The translations under genes were made by a program, and so were the position numbers. Of a stretch of 64,000 nucleotides of DNA, positions 21,768 to 43,389 are shown piece after piece. The number at the start of each line of letters is the position of its first letter. Position 1 is the first letter of the stretch. This DNA comes from Arion vulgaris (Eukaryota; Mollusca; Gastropoda; Stylommatophora; Arionidae). Under the pieces are notes generated by a model. That model saw only the letters and a program-made list of their open reading frames with translations. It was not told the DNA's origin and did not search any database. The stretch lies in assembly GCA_020796225.1 (NCBI GenBank), contig CM036771.1, forward strand, positions 27,324,176 to 27,388,175, written 5' to 3'.

Positions 21768-23283
21768 TAAAAAATAGTAGAAATAACGCCATCACCACTA
21801 TAGTATTCCATTTCACAGACCTGACCGTGGAATCCACACGATCCCTACCATGAAACAACGCATTGTTCCCCCAACCAACAAAGTGTTGGTCAAATTGCAC
21901 ACGCTTTTGCGCATCGAATTCAATTATCACTGGCTCGGTATGTGTCCCGAGTTGCAAATTACATAGTGCGTCGCAATTAGTATTTCGCTCATAATCTGAG
22001 CTCAAAGATTTATTATCAGACCCATGCATTCTTAAACCAATACGTAGTGATTTGTGTTTATTTTCACTACGCTCCATGCTATTGTCTACTGGAAGACAAA
22101 CATTATTTGCATGCTCACAGGCACAACTGGATTCCGAATCATTCACTTCATCCTGGTTGTGCTGACTCTGAGTGACCTCAAGTTCATGTGTTGTTATCAA
22201 CGTGTCACTGGATCGACACACAAATAAATCATTCGGCATTTGCACAGGCGAAATTTGCTCCTGATTTAACTTCTCTTCTGTGTCCCCTCTAATGATCGCC
22301 CTGGACCACCTTTCTTTTCTTCTCGTCGTTACAGATTGACTGCCACGGTCAACACCCTTACGTTTCAACAAACATCCCTTACTATTTGAGCCCACTAACG
22401 CTCGATTAAATTTCTTTGAATTAACCTTGACCGTTTTATTTCTTCCACGTCGTTTCCTATTTACGTTAGCATTGTTTGATTTCTGAACCACTGATTCAGT
22501 AAATAGAGGACTCACACGAGTCGGCAACATCTTCCTGGACCCAACTATTCGTGTGCCATGAGGACGATGTGTATGATATTCCTCATATCGCACCTCTGAC
22601 TGATGAGTATGAACAATACCTAAATGTTCTATTTGTTGATCGTTGTCTTGAAGGGCTGTTGCGAAGGGTGATAATTGACAACTTTGTTCCATCTCCAGTC
22701 CCTCGTCGGAAATACTAACGACAGATTGTCTCATGTCTTCCTTTTCGTGATCCCTATCCGTAGTTAAACCTTGATTACCCTGTTCTATATTCTGCACTGC
22801 ATTCGTCAGATGGATTTCCTGAGAATTAAATTCTGCCATTAAAGGAGAGACTGGTAAGACGTATGGTTCATCATCGGACCAATCGAAAATGGATTCCAAT
22901 GTATGGCAGACTTGAGGAGCAACCACTACCACACAGGAAGAAGGTAGTAAGATATTCAGCTCTACACAGGATACATCGACGGATGATACCAAAGCAATGG
23001 GATCAATATTGGACCACTCCACCAAAGATTCCATTGTATCGCAATCTTTAGAATCAAACTCCTCTACACGGGAAAAATGCAGAAATAAATTCGGCTCTGC
23101 ATCTGAATCTTTAATAACTGAAATCAAATCTTGATTTTCCTCCACCCAGGGAAAATCTAATAAAAAATTAGGCATGGTACTTAACCCATCAACATCAGAA
23201 ACAATCAAATTATTATATTGTTTCGTCTGGCGCTCTACCATCTGAAACTGGTAGAAAATTCTGAAGCTCATTCGACTCACCAC
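21568..23283 (-). CDS. Orphan ORF of the LTR element (571 codons, function unknown)
   Basis: A long uninterrupted frame lies where pol would be expected downstream of gag, but without D-T/S-G protease, RT or integrase motifs. Residues about 35-150 are acidic and contain a weak internal repeat: TMESLVEWSNIDP near 84 resembles TLESIFDWSDDEP near 128, each with an N-x-L-L/F-x-F/P piece upstream. Residues about 275-335 are strongly basic (NRKRRGRNKTVK, TRRKERWSR), like a nuclear or nucleic-acid-binding region. Near residue 490 there is one hydrophobic segment (NTIVVMALFLLFFSARALC). It overlaps the last gag frame by 71 bp in a different frame (a +1 relation), so the real start may come from frameshifting or from an indel rather than the first Met. 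It could be an accessory or envelope-like protein or a diverged domain; I cannot tell which. Confidence 0.5.
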   Translation of the reverse strand: MVSRMSFRIFYQFQMVERQTKQYNNLIVSDVDGLSTMPNFLLDFPWVEENQDLISVIKDSDAEPNLFLHFSRVEEFDSKDCDTMESLVEWSNIDPIALVSSVDVSCVELNILLPSSCVVVVAPQVCHTLESIFDWSDDEPYVLPVSPLMAEFNSQEIHLTNAVQNIEQGNQGLTTDRDHEKEDMRQSVVSISDEGLEMEQSCQLSPFATALQDNDQQIEHLGIVHTHQSEVRYEEYHTHRPHGTRIVGSRKMLPTRVSPLFTESVVQKSNNANVNRKRRGRNKTVKVNSKKFNRALVGSNSKGCLLKRKGVDRGSQSVTTRRKERWSRAIIRGDTEEKLNQEQISPVQMPNDLFVCRSSDTLITTHELEVTQSQHNQDEVNDSESSCACEHANNVCLPVDNSMERSENKHKSLRIGLRMHGSDNKSLSSDYERNTNCDALCNLQLGTHTEPVIIEFDAQKRVQFDQHFVGWGNNALFHGRDRVDSTVRSVKWNTIVVMALFLLFFSARALCSHQHGLRELCLSIYEQGHSPCLLYFMLGVFVVLDNIFQGIHCGDGTRDIIDPRDGPWKDI

Positions 23284-24411
23284 CGAGTAAATCAGAACAA
23301 TTAAATCTTGGTATCAGGCAGCTGCCTATTGATACAGAGGGACTAATTGGAGAGAAATGCTGCTCCTCTTCCCCTTCATCCCTAAGCACATCATCTGTGT
23401 CAATGGTCTGGTTTTCCTGGGTCATACCCCTGGACACCCAGGGTTGTGCGCTCCTTCTTATGTCCTGACTGTGGAAAGAAGAACAATTATACCTTCCCCC
23501 CAAATGGTCTCTATCATTGGACCTCCCATGACCCCGTTGTCGATTTTGACGAAAATTTCTCTCCGGATGAGTAGTGGTGGGAGGGTCTGGCAGGGTTTGG
23601 GCAGCGTATCTCAGAGTGGCGTACCGCCACCTTTGATTCCAGGACGTCCATACGACGATGCATCACAGAAATTGTATGGGCGTCTGACGCGGGAATGGGA
23701 CTGCGCTCCCATCGCATGGCCGCATCACGGCAATGCATAAATGTGGTGAAGGGCGATCCTGCCACCATAGACATCAACATTCCCGAGCAGAGCCTATCTT
23801 TCAAGGACGCAATAAAGCGATCCCGAAGATTATTGGGATCGAGGGGTACTGACCCTTCCCGGGTCTGAGCTGCAGTCACCTTCGCGAAAAGGCCGGCCAA
23901 TCGATGAGAGTAGTCGCGGACTCTCTTCGCTATTCTGAGAAGAGCGAAAGAAAGCAGACAGTAGCGTATGAGCTGATCTATTGTCACCAAACACACCCAG
24001 GAGGCCTGTCAACAGGGACTCTGGGTCCTTCACCGTCATCATTTGTATGGCAAGTTCCCTACGGACTGAATCGGAGACGTGCTCGAAAAGCGCATTGACC
24101 CTATCCTGACCTTCCAGCCCATAGTACGTCCAGTAATGTCGAATGTCCCGCTCAAACTCATCCCCAGAGGGACCATCACGAACCCCAAATGTCCGTGGGG
24201 GCCGACATGGAGGACGAGGGACGTTCCATGCAGTAGGATAAGACGGCACAGGAACAGATGAACAGCCATATCCATCCAAAACCGGAGATTCCACCAAGGC
24301 TGCGGGAGGTGCCAGTACAGGAGGCAGTACCTCCAACGTCGCATCCTCACCGGCCCTATTTCCTCTAGTTCCACGGTGAGCCATATTAAAGAACAGTCCA
24401 CCCTGGTACAA
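23213..24411 (-). pseudogene. gag-like region of the LTR element, in three frames
   Basis: The retrotransposon gag forms the particle that packages element RNA. The first frame (24,411-23,830) has a Pro-rich N-terminus, then a capsid-like helical segment (FERDIRHYWTYYGLEGQDRV, LTGLLGVFGDNRSAHTLL). The second frame (to 23,514) continues YSHRLAGLFAKV and LRDRFIASLKDRL, which resemble the capsid C-terminal part of Ty3/gypsy or PNMA-like gags. The third frame (23,503-23,213) holds a Cys/His-poor remnant where a zinc knuckle would be, followed by an acidic tail. There are frame breaks at about 23,900 and 23,510. Given the undiverged LTRs, these could be sequence errors or defects present at insertion. 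Confidence 0.7.
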
Positions 24412-24833
24412 GTATCGTTCGTATCCAAAGCAGAAAAGCTGCGATTATATCGACTCAAAGTGTACAAACTGTTATTAAAATATAGTCAACAGCTAACATA
24501 GCCCACAAATACGAAAAATTATATCCATAGAACATCAGTAAGAAGGCTATAAATTCATTCGTACATTATATATGGTACATTATACGCAAATACAGTGTCA
24601 CACACCAGTGAATGTATAGCTGAAAAAAAATCTTTGTGGCAATTACAAAAGGCAAGCAAATGAAAAAGGTATACTTACTCTATAAATAATACATCAAGTA
24701 CCAAAGTGTGGAATGCTCACATTACACCTCAATTGTCAATCATTGTATAGCGTGATCAAATATGCATAACTTCCCATATACTGGACACAGGAAAAAGTAA
24801 AGTCCGTTAATTGAAGCAAAAATGTTATGGTTT
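24412..24833. other. 5' leader of the LTR element between gag and the tandem repeat
   Basis: AT-rich, no ORF motif and no repeat recognised. Confidence 0.5.
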
Positions 24834-25436
24834 CCTTGACCGGGGGGTAAACACGCCGGTCACTTTCCCTGTAGGAAGGACAATAAAATTGAAGACGAGA
24901 GCTTTGATTGAAGAGTATAGATGAAATCCTTGACCGGGGTAAACAGCCGGTCACCTTCCTGTAGGAAGGACAATAAAATTGAAGACGAGAGCTTTGATTG
25001 AAGAGTATAGATGAAATCCTTGACCGGGGTAAACACGCGGTCACCTTCCCTGTAGGAAGGACAATAAAATTAAGACGAGAGCTATGATTGAAGAGTATAG
25101 ATGAAATCCTTGACCGGGGGGTAAACACGCCGGTCACTTTCCCTGTAGGAAGGACAATAAAATTGAAGACAAGAGCTTTGATTGAAGAGTATAGATGAAA
25201 TCCTTGACCGTGGGGTAAACACGCCGGTCACCTTCCCTGTAGGAAGGACAATAAAATTTAAAATGAGGGCTTTGATGGAAGAGTAGAGATGAAATCCTTG
25301 ACCGTGGGGTAAACACGCCGGTCACCTTCCCTGTAGGAAGGACAATAAAATTGAAAATGAGGGCTTTGATTGAAGAGTATAGATGAAATCCTTGACCGGG
25401 GGTAAACACGCCGGTCACCTTCCCTGACAATAGGGC
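24834..25436. repeat. 90-94 bp tandem repeat in the LTR-element leader, about 7 copies
   Basis: The unit includes GATGAAATCCTTGACCGGGG, TAAACACGCCGGTCAC and CTGTAGGAAGGACAATAAAA. Each unit contains the inverted pair TGACCGG / CCGGTCA around a loop of about 12 nt, so the element RNA would carry a row of similar hairpins. It lies between PBS and gag, where packaging and translation signals of retroelements usually sit. Confidence 0.92.
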
Positions 25437-25550
25437 ATAGGGAGCAGAATACTAGGCATACCAAACGAATCGTGTAAACAGATATAAAAATTGACTTACA
25501 TAGATTCTGGTCCACGAACGTGACTAAACACGGTGGGCAGTTGTTGTTTT

Positions 25551-25568
25551 GTTTATTCTTGACACCAT
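25551..25568 (-). promoter_or_regulatory. Primer-binding-site-like sequence of the LTR element
   Basis: One base inside the 5' LTR end, the minus strand reads TGGTGTCAAGAATAAAC. TGG at this position, complementary to a tRNA CCA end, is the normal PBS pattern. The tRNA species was not identified. Confidence 0.6.
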
Positions 25569-26157
25569 TGAAGTAGGGTGCAATCGTAGGCATTAAAGTA
25601 GGGTGCAATCGTAGGCATTAAAGTAGGGTGCAATCATAGGCATTAAAGTAGGGTGCAATCGATTGCATTGAGATAGGTTGCAATCGTTGGTATTGAAGTA
25701 GGGTGCTATCTTAGTATACATGTAGGTTGCTATCTTTGATGATGGTCTTATTCAAAGATGTGATAATTTATTATAAGAGCATTTGTTGGTTTATGGTCCT
25801 ACAATTCCCATTCTCTCATGATGACTGATGATCCATAACATATGGTAATAATATACAAACTCAATGCTTGATGGCATGCGACATGTTTATTGATCTATAA
25901 GCATAAACGTTCTTGCTTAAGAACACGTCCATCTGTCAATTGTTTATGTTGTCTCTCCTCTTTTTTCACTGTCCTTCGCAACCGTTACTAAATCGTCACT
26001 ATTTTACTACACAAAAGCGTCATGTCTCGTAGTTATGTGTTGCACTTCTACATAGAGAGTACAACACATAGTCTCAACTATTAAATAATCTAATTATACT
26101 ACACTAACTATCTGGCTAACTGTCCACTTCTCCGCTGCCATCTGGGGAACTATGACA
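25569..26157 (-). repeat. 5' LTR (589 bp)
   Basis: Carries four copies of a 25-bp unit (TAGGCATTAAAGTAGGGTGC type) at one end where the other LTR has one, and a CA insertion near 26,068. Otherwise identical by eye to 19,699-20,210. Confidence 0.93.
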
Positions 26158-26443
26158 CGATGCATAAAATTAGTCCTTCTTCCCTTTCATCTGGTAGTTT
26201 CTCTGTTCACCTAATTTGCTTTATTAATTTATAATCTCTTCGTGTAGTGTCTGATCGGTATGGATCACATTTTAATATCTCTTCTTGTGGAAACGTATTG
26301 ATTGGATTTTGGCAATTTAGCAGTTATGTAAAATATTCTTTCCACTCAAAATGTATTTCTACATCGCTATTTATCATGTTCCCACTGTTATCTTTTGTCT
26401 CTCGTGCCAAAGGTGCCAGGTTTGCTCCCTCGTTGAGGCATCT
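26158..26443. repeat. 286-bp direct repeat, right copy (flank of the LTR element)
   Basis: Starts immediately after the LTR end and appears identical to 19,404-19,689. Minus-strand LINE RT sequence continues past it (to about 26,480). Confidence 0.92.
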
Positions 26444-26479
26444 GGATGTATCTTCCAGAGATCCATGATCTCAGTGTAG

Positions 26480-26795
26480 GTGAGATCGAGTTTCAAGTCC
26501 TATCGGAGACGGACGATAAAACGTAGGTCCCTTGTTAAACTTGAGCACGTAAAAGAACCCTTTGCAGTTAAAAATTGAGAAGAGCAGGCTGAAAACAGCT
26601 ACCTGGGCAAAATTCATTATAAAAGATTAAAAATAAAATTCCTACAAAAAATGTTTTTATCTATAGGAGACCCTCGCCGGTGCTACGGAGTTCGTGCACT
26701 GCAGCTGAGATCTTTCTGTGCGAGAAAGAGATTTTAGCACACATGGTTACTCTCCTAAGTGCAATGATGATGGTCCTATCAATCAATCAATCTTT
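26480..26795 (+). mobile_element. SINE-like repeat unit with (ATCA)n tail
   Basis: Contains GACGGACGATAAAACGTAGG, CTTGAGCACGTAAAAGAACC and GCAGTTAAAAATTGAGAAG, then GCCGGTGCTACGGAGTTCGT. It ends AAGTGCAATGATGATGGTCC followed by TATCAATCAATCAATC. The GACG.TAAAACG..GGTCC plus GCACGTAAAAGAACCC pattern resembles the central domain of the MetaSINE superfamily (from memory, unverified). Copies of the 3' end occur at about 13,313-13,345 and perhaps 60,060. Confidence 0.5.
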
Positions 26796-27070
26796 TTTTA
26801 TACGATACATAGTTTGTCGAGTTTTATTGCTGTATGTTATGAAATGTTTATGAAACTTTCTAGTTTAATTATTTTTGACAGTTGATTTGCATTTTCTTTT
26901 GCATGACAACGTTATTAATGTATTCTCGTTTTTTTTTTTTTGTCGTCTTACTATTTTTGTAGCTTCTTGACATTGAGCCTCTCTATTGTTGCATGATTTG
27001 TCATTGGTGTTATTCAGCCAAAGTTATCTTGTTTTATTTGACTTTAAAACTGCTTCTCTTGCATTTTATA

Positions 27071-27150
27071 TTTCAGGACTAGACAACATTCGTGCAGAAA
27101 TCATCAAATATAACAAGGATGTCCTCATACCAACCTCTACAAACTCATTG
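27071..27150 (+). pseudogene. Tiny LINE RT fragment
   Basis: The frame reads SGLDNIRAEIIKYNKDVLIP, the conserved (A/S)G.DNI.AE..K block just N-terminal of the RT palm. 26,796-27,070 is T-rich and unassigned. Confidence 0.6.
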
Positions 27151-27296
27151 TCAAATGATGGAGTGCGAAATTCTCCAGACATAACAGATGCAAAGATAAC
27201 TCTTCCAAGATATGCAAAAGCAGTTGTATTTGAAGAGTTTTATCATCAAGTTTGAGTGTTGCTGGTGTGGCAATGTTCAGAGTCATTATTTATGTT

Positions 27297-27445
27297 TTCT
27301 TATCACCCGAGTGCTTACTGGGGCCCAAATTTGGGGTGTAAAGAATAGAAATACTGTTACCTGCCACGCATGTCGTAAGAGACGACTAAGGAGGTTTGGC
27401 TGAAATCGGATGCATGTGTCTTAAACGTGTAGAAGTCTATGCGTT
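27297..27445 (+). repeat. Dispersed repeat, probable LINE 5' UTR piece
   Basis: Shares with 45,362-45,495 (reverse strand) the run CATGTCGTAAGAGRCGACTA followed by AGGAGGTTTGGCT and GGGTGTAAAGAATAGAA upstream. The TGTCGTAAGAGGCGACTAA motif is common in 5' regions of invertebrate LINEs (from memory). Confidence 0.6.
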
Positions 27446-27465
27446 TAAGGCCTACCAAACCAATA

Positions 27466-27560
27466 TGCAACGTATACACGTTCTTGGCAAAGATCAAACA
27501 TATCACAAAGAGTGATTAAAATTGATCGTAAAGAACGAACACAAAGAAGAAGAAGAAGAG
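27466..27560 (+). repeat. Left arm of a long inverted repeat (about 95 bp)
   Basis: TGCAACGTATACACGTTC through ATCACAAAGAGTGATTAAAA to AGAACGAAC and an AAG-rich end. Its reverse complement, with a few substitutions, is at 29,112-29,207. The arms enclose the 27-bp satellite. Confidence 0.85.
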
Positions 27561-27585
27561 ATGTTTTCTTATGAATGATTTTCAA

Positions 27586-28402
27586 TCCAACCACCTGGTT
27601 GTACTTAATCAATCCAACCACCTGGTTGTACTTAATCAACCCAACCACCTAGTTATTAATCAACCCAACCACCTGGTTGTCTTAATCAATCCAACCACCT
27701 GGTTGTCTTAATCAACCCAACCACCTGGTTGTCTAATCACCCAACCACCTGGTGTCTTAATCAATCAACCATCTGGTTGTACTTAATCAATCCAACCATC
27801 TGGTTGTACTTAATCAACCCAACCATCTGGTTGTACTTAATCAATCCAACCATCTGGTTGTCTTAATCAACCCAACCACCTGGTTGTCTAATCAATCCAA
27901 CCACCTGGTTGTACTTAATCAACCCAACCACCTAGTTGTACTTAATCAACCCAACCACCTGGTTGTACTTAATCAATCCAACCACCTGGTTGTACTTAAT
28001 CAACCCAACCACCTGGTTGTACTTAATCAACCCAACCACCTAGTTGTACTTAATCAATCCAACCATCTGGTTGTACTTAATCAATCCAACCATCTGGTTG
28101 TACTTAATCAACCCAACCATCTGGTTGTACTTAATCAATCCAACCATCTGGTTGTACTTAATCAACCCAACCATCTGGTTGTACTTAATGAATCCAACCA
28201 TCTGGTTGTACTTAATCAACCCAACCATCTGGTTGTACTTAATCAATCCAACCATCTGGTTGTACTTAATCAATCCAACCATCTGTTTGTACTTAATCAA
28301 TCCAACCATCTGGTTGTACTTAATCAACCCAACCATCTGGTTGTACTTAATCAACCCAACCATCTGTTTGTACTTAATCAACCCAACCATCTGGTTGTAC
28401 TG
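27586..28402. repeat. 27-bp satellite, about 30 copies
   Basis: The unit is CCAACCATCTGGTTGTACTT plus AATCAAT. The 27-bp period gives open frames on both strands (NQPNHLVVL in one). The left end (27,650-27,900) shows small deletions. Internal variants are CACCTGG/CATCTGG and AACCC/AATCC. Confidence 0.95.
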
Positions 28403-29111
28403 GTTAAGGTGACAAGTCTTTTCAGTGACAAGTCAAATCTTTATGTGTGCGTGAGATAGAATTCAGCAGTAAAAACTAGATCTTACAGTGTGGATGTGAG
28501 AGTATCTGATACCTCTTGAATTATCCACGCTTGATTCTCGTGCCCTTAATATCAGTATTATTTATTTGTGCTGTGGATGTCTGTGACGCACATTAACCCG
28601 CATATATGCTTTAAGCTTCGGCGATAGCATATCAGGAATGTAGTGACAGATGGCCCTCATCTTTACAATTGGAGTATCTCTAGTGCAACCAAGAACTATA
28701 TGTATGCCTTCATTCTGAATATGTTCGAGACGTTAAACTTGTGATATCGTGAGGATGCCGAGTATATAACCAACCACGGACCTAACCAGTTGATGGAACA
28801 GTCTCTTTGTTACAGGATGGTCGTTCCGGTTCCTGAAGTAGAAGAGATGTGTGCCGGTCTTGATGATAGCGTCTCATCAGTAAAGGTTAACAAGAAATAT
28901 AATAGACATTCTAGGCCGAATAATGACAATAGTCTATATAGATTTATTGATATTCAATCTAAGAAAATAACTAATTCACATGTCTACAACAAGATCAGAT
29001 TTCAAAATGCAAGATTGTCTATCATCACAGCACAGTCATTTAGCGCCACATGGATTATGAGAGATTTTATAGTTTTTGTCTGCCTTGTTCTCTATCACAA
29101 AATGAATGTTG
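28403..29111. other. Unassigned spacer
   Basis: A 143-codon frame at 28,790-29,221 has no recognisable motif and ends in the inverted-repeat arm. No other structure recognised. Confidence 0.45.
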
Positions 29112-29207
29112 ACCTCTTCTTCTTCTTTTGCTTTCGTTCTTTACGACTAATTTTAATCACTCTTTGTGATATGTTTAATCTTTGCCACGAACGTGTATAC
29201 GTTGCAC
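29112..29207 (-). repeat. Right arm of the long inverted repeat
   Basis: Reverse complement of 27,466-27,560 with a few differences (for example GTTCGTGG versus GTTCTTGG). Confidence 0.85.
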
Positions 29208-29224
29208 AATGTTTTTTTTAGATA

Positions 29225-29690
29225 CTTATAGAATGGGCAACACTTGGTTTATCATAAACAACATGATAATTGGCAACACTTGGTTTCAAACATCATCTAA
29301 GAAGACTATGTACATGGAGAAGTCCAGATAACAACACACGCACAATCAAATTGATTATATTATGATAAATAATCGATTTCGAAATGGACTGCTAAATGTA
29401 AAAACAAGACCGATTGCGACAGTGACCATGCACTACTGATAGGAAAAGTAAGAATAAAACTGAAGAAGATAAAGAGGGGCACAAGAAACATCATATCGAA
29501 CTCCTCAACACTCAAGACTGACACAAAAGTGAAAGACTCATTTAAACGCATTATACAAAACAGATATAACGCTATGGAAAAAATAGAAACAATAGAAGAA
29601 CAATGGCAGATGCTTAAAGAATCAATCCAACAAACGTCAAAGGAATTAACCCCAACAACATGTCAACGGATAAAAAAGAAACATGGCAGT
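29225..29690 (+). pseudogene. LINE apurinic-type endonuclease C-terminal fragment
   Basis: Frames give NTWFQTSSKK, then (after shifts) NQIDYIMINNRFRNGLLNVK and DCDSDHALLIGKVRIKLKK. NQIDYI and SDH are the last catalytic and structural motifs of the LINE endonuclease that nicks target DNA. The following helical linker runs to 29,690, where the 65-bp satellite begins abruptly. At least two frameshifts lie before SDH. Confidence 0.85.
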
Positions 29691-42690
<13,000 letters not shown>

Positions 42691-43083
42691 CTCTGACTAA
42701 TACACAAGAAAGAAAGATTACAACATGTGAAATGAGATGCCTACAGAAAAGCTGTCAACGTTACAAGGAGAGATAGAGTGCGAAACGAGAATATCAGAAG
42801 CATCGTTGGTACTATACCATGAAATACAGTACATCGAGAAGCAAAGAATCAAGTGGTTCGGCCATCTAATGAGAATGGAACCACATTTACTACCATCACG
42901 TGCCTACAATAATCGACACTCAGGGCGCAGAGCACGAGGCAGGCCAAGAACACGATGGATAGATAACATCTTTGCGAATGCATGGACTGACAATGTCAAG
43001 CGCAACACACCTGGCACAAGATAGGAAACTAACTCTTCCCACGGCGCTTCACGGCAAATGTGGTTAAGATAAGATAAGATAAG
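42691..43083 (+). pseudogene. LINE 3' end with (AAGAT)n tail
   Basis: Broken frames give EMRCL, RDRVRNENIRSIVGT, then IEKQRIKWFGHLMRMEPHLL and GRRARGRPRTRWIDNI, the standard LINE C-terminal segment. The 3' end is TAAGATAAGATAAGAA at 43,065-43,083, a pentanucleotide tail. The 5' truncation point is the end of the 65-bp satellite. Confidence 0.85.
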
Positions 43084-43389
43084 AATGGAAAATGAAGGAA
43101 AACAACCAGAAAAAGCAGAATATGATCGAATCAATAAGAGATAAGACAAAATGAAAACAGCCAAAGAAGGTGAGTAAATGAAAATGCAAACAGATCGAGA
43201 CAGAACACAAAAGAAGACTCCAAATACGAAAACGAGACAACTTATTGGCAGACGTAAACGTACAACTACTGGATGTTTAAAATCACAACAGGGAGATATC
43301 CTGATGGAAACAGACAAGAAAATAGAGAGATGGACATAATACATTAAGGACGTATACAGTGATAACAGACAAGAAATAAACATCAATTA

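Larger units (their letters stand above)
19699..26157 (-). mobile_element. LTR retrotransposon, gag-bearing, no pol seen (6.46 kb)
   Basis: The LTRs share the TG...CA ends (in element sense TGTCATAG ... CCTACTTCA). The order on the minus strand is: 5' LTR 26,157-25,569, PBS-like site, leader with a 90-94 bp tandem repeat, gag (24,411-23,213), long ORF (23,283-21,568), a hydrophobic tail frame (to 21,312), about 1.1 kb non-coding, PPT, 3' LTR 20,210-19,699. I see no protease, reverse transcriptase or integrase motif, so it is probably non-autonomous. The LTRs show no substitutions over about 510 shared bases, so the insertion is recent. Confidence 0.9.

Noticed and set aside
27884..28459. 191-codon ORF with the nonapeptide NQPNHLVVL repeat
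   Set aside because: By-product of the 27-bp satellite. Opposite-strand and other frames are open as well.
28790..29221. 143-codon ORF between the satellite and the LINE endonuclease
   Set aside because: No recognisable domain. Its end lies in the inverted-repeat arm and it has no start or splice context. It is possible but unsupported.
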